Positions 41,989 to 48,928 of a stretch of DNA of 48,928 bases are shown here, piece by piece. The first letter of the stretch is position 1; each line of letters opens with the position of its first letter. The position numbers and the translations under genes were made by a program. Location: the NCBI GenBank assembly GCA_017610225.1, contig JAFCCM010000006.1, forward strand, positions 1 through 48,928, given 5' to 3'. A model generated the notes under the pieces. It had not been told where the DNA came from. It did no database searches and saw only the letters and a list, made by a program, of their open reading frames with translations. Origin of the DNA: Candidatus Aenigmatarchaeota archaeon (GTDB taxonomy: Archaea > Aenigmatarchaeota > Aenigmatarchaeia > CG10238-14).

Positions 41989-42429
41989 ATGGTTTGTATA
42001 AATCATGATAATACAACCATATGTGGAGGACATGTTGCTTCATTTTGTACAACCCATATTGCAGTAACTACTTGTACTACACATGATAATACAACTACTT
42101 GTATTGCACATGATAATACAACTACTTGCATTGCACATGATAATACAACTACTTGTACTGGTCATGTAAATGAAGAATGTGTTTGTAATTGTAATTATGT
42201 TTGTACATGCCAATGTAATTATAGTTGTACATGTGATTGTAATTATGCTTGTACATGCCAATGTAATTATGCTTGTACTTGTCAATGTAATTATAGTTGT
42301 ACATGTGATTGTAACTATACTTGTACATGTAATTGTAATTATGCTTGTACATGTGATTGTAACTATACTTGTACATGTAATTGTGCCTATTCTGATAGAA
42401 GATTAAAAACTAAAATAAAATATATGTAA
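41989..42429 (+). CDS. Cys-repeat protein B, lacking the middle domain
   Basis: 146 residues. N-terminal Cys/His/Thr units are tandem here (CTTHDNTTT, CIAHDNTTT, CIAHDNTTT, CTGH), followed directly by nine CxCxCNYx units and the shared SDRRLKTKIKYM end. The approximately 100-residue domain of proteins A and C is absent, so it is an internally deleted or minimal version. The leader before its RBS (AATACGGAGGA) is nearly identical to that of protein C. Confidence 0.8.
   Translation: MVCINHDNTTICGGHVASFCTTHIAVTTCTTHDNTTTCIAHDNTTTCIAHDNTTTCTGHVNEECVCNCNYVCTCQCNYSCTCDCNYACTCQCNYACTCQCNYSCTCDCNYTCTCNCNYACTCDCNYTCTCNCAYSDRRLKTKIKYM
42178..42393 (+). repeat. Tandem 24-bp repeats encoding CxCxCNYx (9 units)
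   Basis: Nine units; the fourth residue varies among Gln, Asp and Asn. The units are mixed relative to protein A, consistent with recombination among copies. Confidence 0.9.
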
Positions 42430-42450
42430 AAATAATACGGAGGACTAATT

Positions 42451-43374
42451 ATGGCTTGTACAGCTCATACTAATACAACTACATGTGGAGGTCATTCTGC
42501 AACAACTACTTGTACTGCTCATTCTGCAACAACTACTTGTGTACATACAAATACAACTCCATGTGGTAGTCATACAGGTACTATTTGTCCTGCTCATGCT
42601 ACAACAACTACTTGTACAGCACATGCTAATACAACAACTTGTGTGCATACAAACACAACTCCATGTGGTAGTCATGTAAATAGCTGTCCTGCTCATGGTG
42701 GTTATATAGCACCAGTAGCGGCTACTGTTTTTACTGATCCAACTTTGAGTACTAGTATATCTATTAAAGATGATCATCATAATGAGTTAAGAACTGCTAT
42801 TTCTGCTGAATTAACAAGACGAAGTAAATCTTGGCCAACAGATCCAGGTGCTGTATCTACCGCATCTAGTATAGGTTCTCTACATGTTAGAAGATTACGT
42901 GATGGAATAAATGCAGCTAAAGCTTGGGCTTGGCCTACTTATATGTCTGATACTGATACCGGAACTGATGATACTGTTGAAGCTCAACAATATACTGCAA
43001 TGAGAAGTACAATTAATATTTACGAAGCAGAATGTGTTTGTAATTGTAATTATGCTTGTACATGTCAATGTAATTATAGTTGTACATGTCAATGTAATTA
43101 TGCTTGTACATGTCAATGTAATTATGCTTGTACATGTCAATGTAATTATGCTTGTACATGTCAATGTAATTATAGTTGTACATGTCAATGTAATTATACT
43201 TGTACATGTCAATGTAATTATGCTTGTACATGTCAATGTAATTATGCTTGTACATGTAATTGTAATTATTGTACATGTAATTGTAATTATTGTACATGTA
43301 ATTGTAATTATGCTTGTACATGTAATTGTGCCTATTCTGATAGAAGATTAAAAACTAAAATAGAATATATGTAA
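42451..43374 (+). CDS. Cys-repeat protein C (longest copy)
   Basis: 307 residues. An extended N-terminus of Cys/His/Thr units (CGGHSATTT, CTAHSATTT, CVHTNTTP, CGSHTGT) to about residue 85, then the middle domain (HHNELRTAISAELTRRS, LHVRRLRDGINAAKAW), thirteen C-terminal CxCxCNY units (two shortened to seven residues) and SDRRLKTKIEYM. Very rich in Thr and Cys. Together with A and B it forms a tandem paralog set immediately after three radical SAM genes. Virion surface location is suggested by the SDRRLKTK end only. Confidence 0.8.
   Translation: MACTAHTNTTTCGGHSATTTCTAHSATTTCVHTNTTPCGSHTGTICPAHATTTTCTAHANTTTCVHTNTTPCGSHVNSCPAHGGYIAPVAATVFTDPTLSTSISIKDDHHNELRTAISAELTRRSKSWPTDPGAVSTASSIGSLHVRRLRDGINAAKAWAWPTYMSDTDTGTDDTVEAQQYTAMRSTINIYEAECVCNCNYACTCQCNYSCTCQCNYACTCQCNYACTCQCNYACTCQCNYSCTCQCNYTCTCQCNYACTCQCNYACTCNCNYCTCNCNYCTCNCNYACTCNCAYSDRRLKTKIEYM
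43033..43338 (+). repeat. Tandem repeats encoding CTCxCNY(x) (13 units)
   Basis: Eleven 24-nt and two 21-nt units, nearly identical in DNA. The 21-nt units lack the variable eighth codon. Confidence 0.9.
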
Positions 43375-43390
43375 GAAATTAAATTTATAA

Positions 43391-43410
43391 TATAGAACAT
43401 ATTATAAATA
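43391..43410 (+). promoter_or_regulatory. Putative phage promoter of the KDO cassette
   Basis: TATAGAACATATTATAAATA, the best copy of the element, including an exact TATAAATA. It is 18 nt before the GTG of kdsA. Confidence 0.65.
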
Positions 43411-43428
43411 TTTAATGGAGTGTAAACA

Positions 43429-44208
43429 GTGAAAAAAATGACTTTAATTTGTGGACCTTGTGTTATTGAAAATGAATTTCTTTTTTATGAAACTGCTAAA
43501 AATATTATAAAAACTGTATTTGAATTTACTGATATAGATTTTTATTTTAAAGCATCTTGTATTAAAGACAATAGAACTAATAATAAAAATTATACTGGTG
43601 TTGGTTTTGAAAAAGGTATAGAAATGCTACTTGATATTAAGTCTCGGTATAGAGTCAATATTACTACTGATTTTCATACTGAGACCCAAATAAAAGAGTA
43701 TGGAAGTAAAGTTGATTTAATTCAAATACCAGCATTTCTATCTATGCAATCTTCTCTTATAAATGAAGTTGTTAAATTAGATAAATCTGTTCATATTAAA
43801 AAACCTCAATTTTTAAGTCCAAATAATATTGGAAAACCCGTATCTAAAATCAAAGACCAAAATTCTAATATTGAAGTTTGGGTAACTGATAGAGGAACTA
43901 TGTTTGGTTATGATGCAGTAATGTTTGATCCTCGCCATATTAGAAAAATGAAAGAATTATATAAAGCTGATAAAATATTAATTGATATTACCCACCCCCA
44001 AAATCATTCAAAAATTTATGATAGAACTTATGCATATGATCTTGGAATATCGGCTATTGTATGTGGTGTTGATGGATTATTTATTGAAAGTCATATAGAT
44101 CCTAATCAAGCTTTATGTGATGGAGATTCCCAGTTATATATAACTCAGTTAAAAAAATATTTACAATCATTTACAGAATTATATGAGTTTATAAATGTTA
44201 AATACTAA
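43429..44208 (+). CDS. kdsA: KDO-8-phosphate synthase
   Basis: 259 residues. ICGPCVIEN at the N-terminus, FKASCIKDNRTNNKNYTGVGFEKG (PEP-binding Lys and loop), TDFHTETQ, IQIPAFLSMQ, and GVDGLFIESHIDPNQALCDG match KdsA of the DAHP synthase superfamily. It condenses arabinose-5-phosphate with PEP. Missing pieces: no arabinose-5-P isomerase (KdsD) or KDO-8-P phosphatase (KdsC) is recognised nearby. Start GTG with GGAG 8 nt upstream; an ATG at 43438 is an alternative. Confidence 0.92.
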   Translation: MKKMTLICGPCVIENEFLFYETAKNIIKTVFEFTDIDFYFKASCIKDNRTNNKNYTGVGFEKGIEMLLDIKSRYRVNITTDFHTETQIKEYGSKVDLIQIPAFLSMQSSLINEVVKLDKSVHIKKPQFLSPNNIGKPVSKIKDQNSNIEVWVTDRGTMFGYDAVMFDPRHIRKMKELYKADKILIDITHPQNHSKIYDRTYAYDLGISAIVCGVDGLFIESHIDPNQALCDGDSQLYITQLKKYLQSFTELYEFINVKY

Positions 44209-45106
44209 TGAAGTAAGAATAGAAACTTGTACTAAATGTTTTTATTCTTGTATTTTTTGTCCTCATTCTACAAAATTTATTAGAAAAAAAGAAATAATGT
44301 CTTATGATAAATTTTGTTTTATTATTAAAAAAATTAATAAAGAATTACCAAATATTACTGATATAACAATATCTGGATTTGGTGAAGCTTTTTTAGATGA
44401 TACTATTTTAGAAAAAATAAAATATGCTAAATCTTTAAATTATAATGTTCATATATTATCAAATGGTTATTATTTATCTTATCCAAAAGTAGATATTTTA
44501 AATGAAATAGGTGTTAATGATATTAGAATTAGTTTACATTCAATTAAATATGAATCTTATAAAAAAATAACAAAAGCCCCATTGTATCAATTTAATCAAG
44601 TTATATGGAATATAGATTATATAATAAAAAAAACTGATATAAATTTAATATTAACATTTGATATTATACTTGGTATTAATGATAATGAAATAGAACAAAT
44701 TAAAAATAAATATAATAATGTTGCCACTATTGAAATATGGAAACCTCATAACTGGGTTGATACTTATAATTTTAGAAAAGGAAATATAATAAAATCAACA
44801 TGTGGAAGACCTTGGAATAGTCCATATCAAATTCAAGTTGACGGAATAGTAAATATGTGTTGTTTTGATTATAATGGAAAATTATTATTGGGTAATTTTT
44901 TAACACAAACAATGAAAGAAATTTTTAGCAAAGATATTTATCTTGATTTAAAGAAACATCATAAAAATGAGACCTTAGATCAAACTAATTATATTTGTAA
45001 AAATTGTGATCAAAGGAAAGATCAAAATAATATTATTATATATAATAATAAATTTAAAAAAGAAGATAGAATAAATAGAACTTCTACTAATTATAAAAAA
45101 ATATGA
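44195..45106 (+). CDS. Radical SAM/SPASM enzyme 4
   Basis: 303 residues. CFYSCIFC at 15-22 is the cluster motif and ISGFGEAFLDD a variant GGE motif. SPASM-type Cys at the end (STCGRPWNSPYQIQVDG, NMCCFDYNG, CKNCDQRK). It differs from the three enzymes upstream and is closer to the twitch/SPASM type often found in sugar and peptide clusters. It overlaps kdsA by 14 nt and the next gene by 4 nt, so it belongs to the KDO operon. Confidence 0.85.
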   Translation: MLNTNEVRIETCTKCFYSCIFCPHSTKFIRKKEIMSYDKFCFIIKKINKELPNITDITISGFGEAFLDDTILEKIKYAKSLNYNVHILSNGYYLSYPKVDILNEIGVNDIRISLHSIKYESYKKITKAPLYQFNQVIWNIDYIIKKTDINLILTFDIILGINDNEIEQIKNKYNNVATIEIWKPHNWVDTYNFRKGNIIKSTCGRPWNSPYQIQVDGIVNMCCFDYNGKLLLGNFLTQTMKEIFSKDIYLDLKKHHKNETLDQTNYICKNCDQRKDQNNIIIYNNKFKKEDRINRTSTNYKKI

Positions 45107-45891
45107 AAACAATAATTCTTATACAAGGAAATATTCATAGTGGAAAAACTATAATATTTAAAATATTAAATAATATAAATATAAATATTTATATGAATTA
45201 TGCATTTTATAATTTTTCTGAAATTTATTTTTTTTTAAAAAATACTTTAAAAATTAAAGATTTAAAAAATATTAATGAGTGTTTAAATTCTATTAGTAAT
45301 TATTTTTATGAATATAATGAAACTTTTAAAAATTATAATATAACTATTGAAAATTTTGATTTTTTTTTTACAAAAGCAAAAAAATATTCTAATATTAAAA
45401 TATTAGCAACTGAATTATATTATTTAAAACATTTTAATATTAAAGACTTAGAAATAAAATATATATTTATATTTAGAGATCCAAGAATAAGCTGGTTATT
45501 AAATGTTCACTTTAAAAAAAATAAAATAAAAATATTTACTGACAAATATAAAAAAGAGTTTAATAATTATTTAAAATTACAAAAAAATAGTAAATTAATT
45601 ATTTTTGAAAGATTTGTTAAAAATTTTCCAAAAACTTTTTATGAAACATTTAATAATATTTTAAATTTACATGATTTAAAATATAATTTAGAACTTCCTT
45701 CTCCAAGATATAATTGTTTTATAAATGAAATAGATTTAAAAGAAATAAAATATCAAATAAATAGAACAGGGATAATAGATGAATTTAAAATCATAGAGAC
45801 TGAATTAAATGATGAAATGAAATTTTTAGGTTATACTTATAAAATTGAAATAAATAAAATTATAGAGGAGAATTATGAAATATCTTATTGA
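45103..45891 (+). CDS. P-loop protein, sulfotransferase-like
   Basis: 262 residues. GNIHSGKT at 9-16 is a phosphate-binding loop, and YIFIFRDPRISWLLNVHF at about 121-138 resembles the 3'-phosphate motif of sulfotransferases (RDPRxxxxS); IIFERFVKNF fits the following EDL-like strand. Extremely AT-rich. Overlaps neighbours by 4 and 17 nt. A nucleotide kinase is the alternative. Confidence 0.55.
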   Translation: MKTIILIQGNIHSGKTIIFKILNNININIYMNYAFYNFSEIYFFLKNTLKIKDLKNINECLNSISNYFYEYNETFKNYNITIENFDFFFTKAKKYSNIKILATELYYLKHFNIKDLEIKYIFIFRDPRISWLLNVHFKKNKIKIFTDKYKKEFNNYLKLQKNSKLIIFERFVKNFPKTFYETFNNILNLHDLKYNLELPSPRYNCFINEIDLKEIKYQINRTGIIDEFKIIETELNDEMKFLGYTYKIEINKIIEENYEISY

Positions 45892-46471
45892 TACGGCAGT
45901 TCAAAGTGAAATTGAAAAATGGAAAAATCATATGGAAGGTGTAACCAGCAATCCATCTTTATTAAAAAAAGCTAATACTTCATCTGGTGATTTTTTTATA
46001 AAAAATAAAAATAATTTTGATAATATTTTTATACAAGTTAGATCTATAGATGAAGTAAAAGAATTTTATAATCATGATAAAATTATATTTAAAGTACCAC
46101 TACTAATAACAAAAGATTTAGATGGTTTTGATTTAATTACAAAATTAAAAAAAGCTGGATATAGAACTTGTGCAACTATAACATATGATCTATTCCAGTT
46201 TGATTATGCTTGTAAAATTGGTAGTGATTATAGTATTGTATTATGTGCTAAAAATACTAATAAAACATTTCTTTCAGATTGTGTATATTTAAAAGAAACA
46301 ATGAAATATAAAACTAAAATTATAGCTGCTAGTTTTAGGTCAATGCCAGATATTCAAGAAGCTATATATGCAGGAGCTGACTTTGCTACTATACCTCCAA
46401 AATATATGGAGGGTTTATTTACTAATCAAGATGCAATTACTGATTATAATAAATTTTATGGAATAGAATAA
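45875..46471 (+). CDS. Transaldolase / fructose-6-phosphate aldolase-like enzyme
   Basis: 198 residues, slightly shorter than TalC/FSA. GVTSNPSLL near residue 26 and IFKVPLLI with the Schiff-base Lys, then TCATITYDLFQFDYACKIGSDY and IIAASFRSMPDIQEAIYAGADFATIP follow the family motifs. It makes or rearranges sugar phosphates by C-C bond transfer. Placed between sulfotransferase-like and kdsB genes, it may supply a sugar precursor rather than serve central metabolism. RBS AGAGGAGA. Confidence 0.82.
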   Translation: MKYLIDTAVQSEIEKWKNHMEGVTSNPSLLKKANTSSGDFFIKNKNNFDNIFIQVRSIDEVKEFYNHDKIIFKVPLLITKDLDGFDLITKLKKAGYRTCATITYDLFQFDYACKIGSDYSIVLCAKNTNKTFLSDCVYLKETMKYKTKIIAASFRSMPDIQEAIYAGADFATIPPKYMEGLFTNQDAITDYNKFYGIE

Positions 46472-47217
46472 TGAAAACTGTGGCGGTAATACCAGCAAGA
46501 TTAAAATCAACTAGGTTTCCAAATAAAATTATTAAAAAATTTAATGGAAAAAGAATAATAGATCATGTTATAAATAATACATTTGAATTAGATTTTATTG
46601 ATGATATAGTAATTGCTACAGATGATAAGAATTTTGGAAAAGAATTAGTTGATGAATATAAATTTCTTAATGGGTATTTTATAAGCGATGCTTGTTGTGG
46701 AACTCATAGAGTATACCAATTTTATAAAGTAGCTTCTAATTATAATTATTATGTATCTATACCATGTGATGAACCGGCAATAATTCCAAAAGAAATAAAT
46801 AAAACATTTTCAAATATAGATAAATTATTCAATAATAAAATTGTAACTTTTTATACTAAATTCTTTTGTAAAGAAGATTTGTTAAGTCCGTTATCATGTA
46901 AAATAGTTTCTACGGATGAAGACTATATGGTTTATAATTCAAGAGCTGTAGTTCCTATTTCAAAAGATGGGACTCATTTTGCATTAAAATATTATAAAAA
47001 ACATTTAGGAATTTTTATATTTCCTAAAAATATGTTTGAATTAAACAATGAAAGATTGTGGTTAGATACAACAAATCTTGAATCATTAGAACAAAATAGA
47101 TTTCTACAAAAAAAAATAAATATTAAATTATATGAAACCAACCATATAGGATTTGGAATTGATGTTCCTTCTCAAATCAAAGAATTAGAAGAAAGGGTTA
47201 AATGTCAAAAACTATAG
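46471..47217 (+). CDS. kdsB: CMP-KDO synthetase
   Basis: 248 residues, the same length as E. coli KdsB. AVIPARLKSTRFPNK (nucleotidyltransferase loop), VIATDDKNF, CCGTHRVYQ, IPCDEPAIIP (metal-binding Asp) and LWLDTTNLESLEQNR match KdsB. It activates KDO or a close relative as CMP-sugar. With KdsA it indicates synthesis of a CMP-activated ulosonic acid. The stop of the aldolase overlaps its ATG (TAATG). No glycosyltransferase is seen in the window. Confidence 0.9.
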   Translation: MKTVAVIPARLKSTRFPNKIIKKFNGKRIIDHVINNTFELDFIDDIVIATDDKNFGKELVDEYKFLNGYFISDACCGTHRVYQFYKVASNYNYYVSIPCDEPAIIPKEINKTFSNIDKLFNNKIVTFYTKFFCKEDLLSPLSCKIVSTDEDYMVYNSRAVVPISKDGTHFALKYYKKHLGIFIFPKNMFELNNERLWLDTTNLESLEQNRFLQKKINIKLYETNHIGFGIDVPSQIKELEERVKCQKL

Positions 47218-48089
47218 GAATAATAGAAAATGTTGATACTGGAAAAAGTTTAATATTACAATATATGCATTTATTAAAATTAAAAAAAAAAATTATTGCT
47301 ATAAATGAAATTGGAAAATATATTAAAAAAAATTTAAAATGCCAAATTTGTTTTAACACACTAAGTAATTTACCATTAAGTTTACTTAATAGTAGTTCAT
47401 TTGGAGAAGAATTATTAAAAAATTATATTTCAAAAAAAAAAAATTATAATAATAAAAAATGTGACCATAAAATTATAAAAGATTTAATTAAAAAATATGG
47501 AATGAATGTTTTAAAAAAACCATTTAATTTTGATATAGATTATAAAAATAAAATTAAATTTTATGAAGATGTTATAATTTTTATAATTAAATCAATAGAT
47601 TATAACTATTTTTGTGATTTTGGAATTATTTGTATAAGAGATATAAGAGTTCAATGGTCAGTAACAGCTATTAATTCCCAAGTTAATCAATATGCTAAAA
47701 ATTTTGATAATCTTATTAAAAACTATAATAAAATTAAAAATAAATCTAAAATTAAAATAATTAAGTTTGAACAATTGATTAATAATCCAAAATATTGTAT
47801 ATTAAATTTATTTGATTATTTAGAGTGTGAACATAAAAAATTTGTAACATCTACTAAACAATATAATGATTGGTTAACTGAAGTAGATTTAAAAAATATA
47901 AAAAAATATAAACATTATGGTAATTCATTAAAACAACATGAATTAGATTTTTTATCAGAATACTTTTATGATTATAATAAACAATTTGGTTATCCAGAAC
48001 GATTATTTATAGAAGATATTTATCCAAAAACTTTAAAAGAAGATATATTTAATTATGAAAATAATAGGATTGCTAACTACAACAGATAG
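47202..48089 (+). CDS. P-loop protein, sulfotransferase-like (tandem copy 1)
   Basis: 295 residues. VDTGKSL at about 11-17 is a degenerate P-loop, GIICIRDIRVQWSV resembles the RDxR ... S motif, and IKFEQLINNPKYCILNLFDYL the family's E ... NP segment. The C-terminal 80 residues (LTEVDLKNIKKYKHYGN ... YPERLFIEDIYPKTL) are closely similar to the next gene. It overlaps kdsB by 16 nt and the next gene by 35 nt. Confidence 0.55.
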   Translation: MSKTIGIIENVDTGKSLILQYMHLLKLKKKIIAINEIGKYIKKNLKCQICFNTLSNLPLSLLNSSSFGEELLKNYISKKKNYNNKKCDHKIIKDLIKKYGMNVLKKPFNFDIDYKNKIKFYEDVIIFIIKSIDYNYFCDFGIICIRDIRVQWSVTAINSQVNQYAKNFDNLIKNYNKIKNKSKIKIIKFEQLINNPKYCILNLFDYLECEHKKFVTSTKQYNDWLTEVDLKNIKKYKHYGNSLKQHELDFLSEYFYDYNKQFGYPERLFIEDIYPKTLKEDIFNYENNRIANYNR

Positions 48090-48843
48090 TGGTAAAAGTT
48101 TGCTACAAGATTATTTTAGAAAAAATTTTAAAAATCAAATATTTGAAAGTACTAATCATGGACCAGGACAAATAACTGATTCTATAAAAAAATTATCTTC
48201 TGATAATTTAAAAGATAAAGATATAGTAATTGATTTAATTTCTAAACATGGGTGTGATACTTTAATGTTTCCATTTGTTCAAGACATGTTTAATAATGAA
48301 TCTATAAAACAAATGTATAAAAATTATATTACTAAAAAAAATAAAATTTTTGTTTTTGTTAGACCTTATGATTTTAATTATTATTGTGATAAAGGAATAT
48401 ATGTTGCAAGAGACATAAGAGCTAGATGGACTGTATCTCAACATAGAGCTTTAGGAGTAAAAGGGTATGGTGATATATTAAAAAATTATTTTAATGATTA
48501 TGATAATATAAAAGATAAATCAAATATATTAGAAGTAGTGTTTGAAAATTTTATAGAAGATCCAATAAAAGGATTAAAAGAAATACAAGATTATTGTGGA
48601 TTAATAAATGAACGAGATTTTGTTCCATCAACTAAAAGATATAATAAATGGTTAACTGAAAAAGATTTAAAAAATATTAGAATATATGTAGAAGATGGAA
48701 ATTTATTAAAACAATCAGATTTAGATTATTTATCTGAAGATTTTTATGATTATAATAAAAGATATAGTTATCCAGAAAGACTTCTTATAAAAGATATATA
48801 TCCAAAAACTTTAATAGAAGATATAAATAGATATTTAACATAA
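48055..48843 (+). CDS. P-loop protein, sulfotransferase-like (tandem copy 2)
   Basis: 262 residues. TTTDSGKSLLQDYF at 8-21 is the P-loop, GIYVARDIRARWTVSQHRA the 3'-phosphate-type motif, and VVFENFIEDPIKGLKEIQDY matches the sulfotransferase EDL-DP segment. A clear tandem duplicate of the preceding gene. A PAPS donor would be needed, and no PAPS synthase is seen here. A nucleoside or sugar kinase cannot be excluded. Confidence 0.58.
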   Translation: MKIIGLLTTTDSGKSLLQDYFRKNFKNQIFESTNHGPGQITDSIKKLSSDNLKDKDIVIDLISKHGCDTLMFPFVQDMFNNESIKQMYKNYITKKNKIFVFVRPYDFNYYCDKGIYVARDIRARWTVSQHRALGVKGYGDILKNYFNDYDNIKDKSNILEVVFENFIEDPIKGLKEIQDYCGLINERDFVPSTKRYNKWLTEKDLKNIRIYVEDGNLLKQSDLDYLSEDFYDYNKRYSYPERLLIKDIYPKTLIEDINRYLT

Positions 48844-48846
48844 TAA

Positions 48847-48921
48847 TTAAACATACCACTATCTTTTAAAATTTTAGAACAAATACATAAAGAGAAACTT
48901 TTAAATTTAATAAAGGAATGA
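48847..48921 (+). pseudogene. Short open frame without a start codon
   Basis: After the stop at 48841-48843 a frame reads LNIPLSFKILEQIHKEKLLN and ends in TGA 48919-48921. It looks coding but has no ATG, GTG or TTG. It may be a gene remnant, or begin at ATA 48853. It ends in front of a new start (AAGGA, then ATG at 48925). Confidence 0.3.
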
Positions 48922-48924
48922 ATA

Positions 48925-48928
48925 ATGT
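48925..48928 (+). CDS. Start of the next gene (truncated by window end)
   Basis: ATG at 48925 with AAGGA 7 nt upstream; only the first codon is in the window. ATG 48918 is the alternative. Confidence 0.3.

Noticed and set aside
41716..43338. CRISPR array
   Set aside because: The repeats are contiguous 24-bp coding units without unique spacers.
41578..43351. Several long open frames in other phases of the Cys-repeat genes
   Set aside because: A 24-bp repeat without stops opens several frames at once; only the frames with the CGGAGGA RBS and the conserved SDRRLKTK end are credible.
39106..45106. QueE-type enzyme for preQ0 synthesis among the radical SAM genes
   Set aside because: The cluster motif spacing is the standard CX3CX2C and SPASM-like Cys sets are present; none has the short QueE architecture.
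46471..47217. NadD (nicotinate-nucleotide adenylyltransferase) to complete the NAD+ pathway
   Set aside because: The nucleotidyltransferase has KdsB motifs (PARLKSTRFP, PCDEP) and lacks the HxGH motif of NadD.

Overview
The window is a 48.9 kb piece of a very AT-rich genome of a large tailed bacteriophage with a T4-type (myovirus) head module. The diagnostic genes are a gp20-like portal (8850-10751), a gp21-like prohead protease (13622-14278), a gp23-like major capsid protein (15490-16944) and a DnaB/gp41-type helicase (4841-6412). Genes are tightly packed, with many 1-14 nt stop/start overlaps and purine-rich Shine-Dalgarno sites. At least four homing-endonuclease-type genes or fragments are scattered among them. 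No tRNA, rRNA, CRISPR array or transposase was recognised. The host cannot be named. CMP-KDO genes would fit a Gram-negative host, the many radical SAM enzymes an anaerobic setting, and the PgpH-type HD protein a host that uses c-di-AMP; all three are inferences.

Layout. (1) 1-6.4 kb, plus strand: HNH endonucleases, a PgpH-like HD phosphohydrolase, a TGT/DpdA-like transglycosylase, a family of small DnaJ-type zinc-finger proteins (one copy broken) and the helicase. (2) 6.5-16.9 kb, plus strand: an acidic low-complexity protein, small proteins, portal, three tandem zinc-ribbon proteins, protease, a decayed gene, two coiled-coil proteins and the capsid protein. (3) 17.0-35.1 kb, minus strand: a Vsr-type homing endonuclease with its own promoter, then one long accessory operon. 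The operon holds RNase HI, a phosphoribosyltransferase, a HAD protein, NAD synthetase, nicotinate phosphoribosyltransferase, nicotinamidase, NAD+-dependent DNA ligase, a NADAR protein, a kinase/PP2C/vWA set resembling the TerY-P triad, a Flp-type pilin and a metallophosphoesterase. (4) 35.2-43.4 kb, plus strand: putative virion proteins, three radical SAM proteins and three paralogous proteins with tandem Cys-rich octapeptide repeats. (5) 43.4-48.9 kb, plus strand: KdsA, a fourth radical SAM/SPASM enzyme, a transaldolase-like aldolase, KdsB and three sulfotransferase-like P-loop proteins.

A recurrent element, about TATAGAACATATTATAAAT, lies in front of most transcription units on both strands and is probably the phage's main promoter class; its right half resembles the T4 late promoter TATAAATA. 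Strong hairpin terminators close several units.

How the genes may work together. PncA, PncB and NadE give three of the four steps from nicotinamide to NAD+ (NadD is not in the window), next to two NAD-linked functions: a NAD+-consuming DNA ligase and a NADAR protein. This could feed the phage ligase or counter NAD+-depleting or ADP-ribosylating defences. The most unusual region is 37.5-48.8 kb, where radical SAM/SPASM enzymes sit beside Cys-repeat proteins ending in the SDRRLKTK motif of phage fibre chaperone domains, followed by CMP-KDO synthesis and putative sulfotransferases. It may be a post-translational or sugar modification system for a virion surface protein. That assignment is inference.
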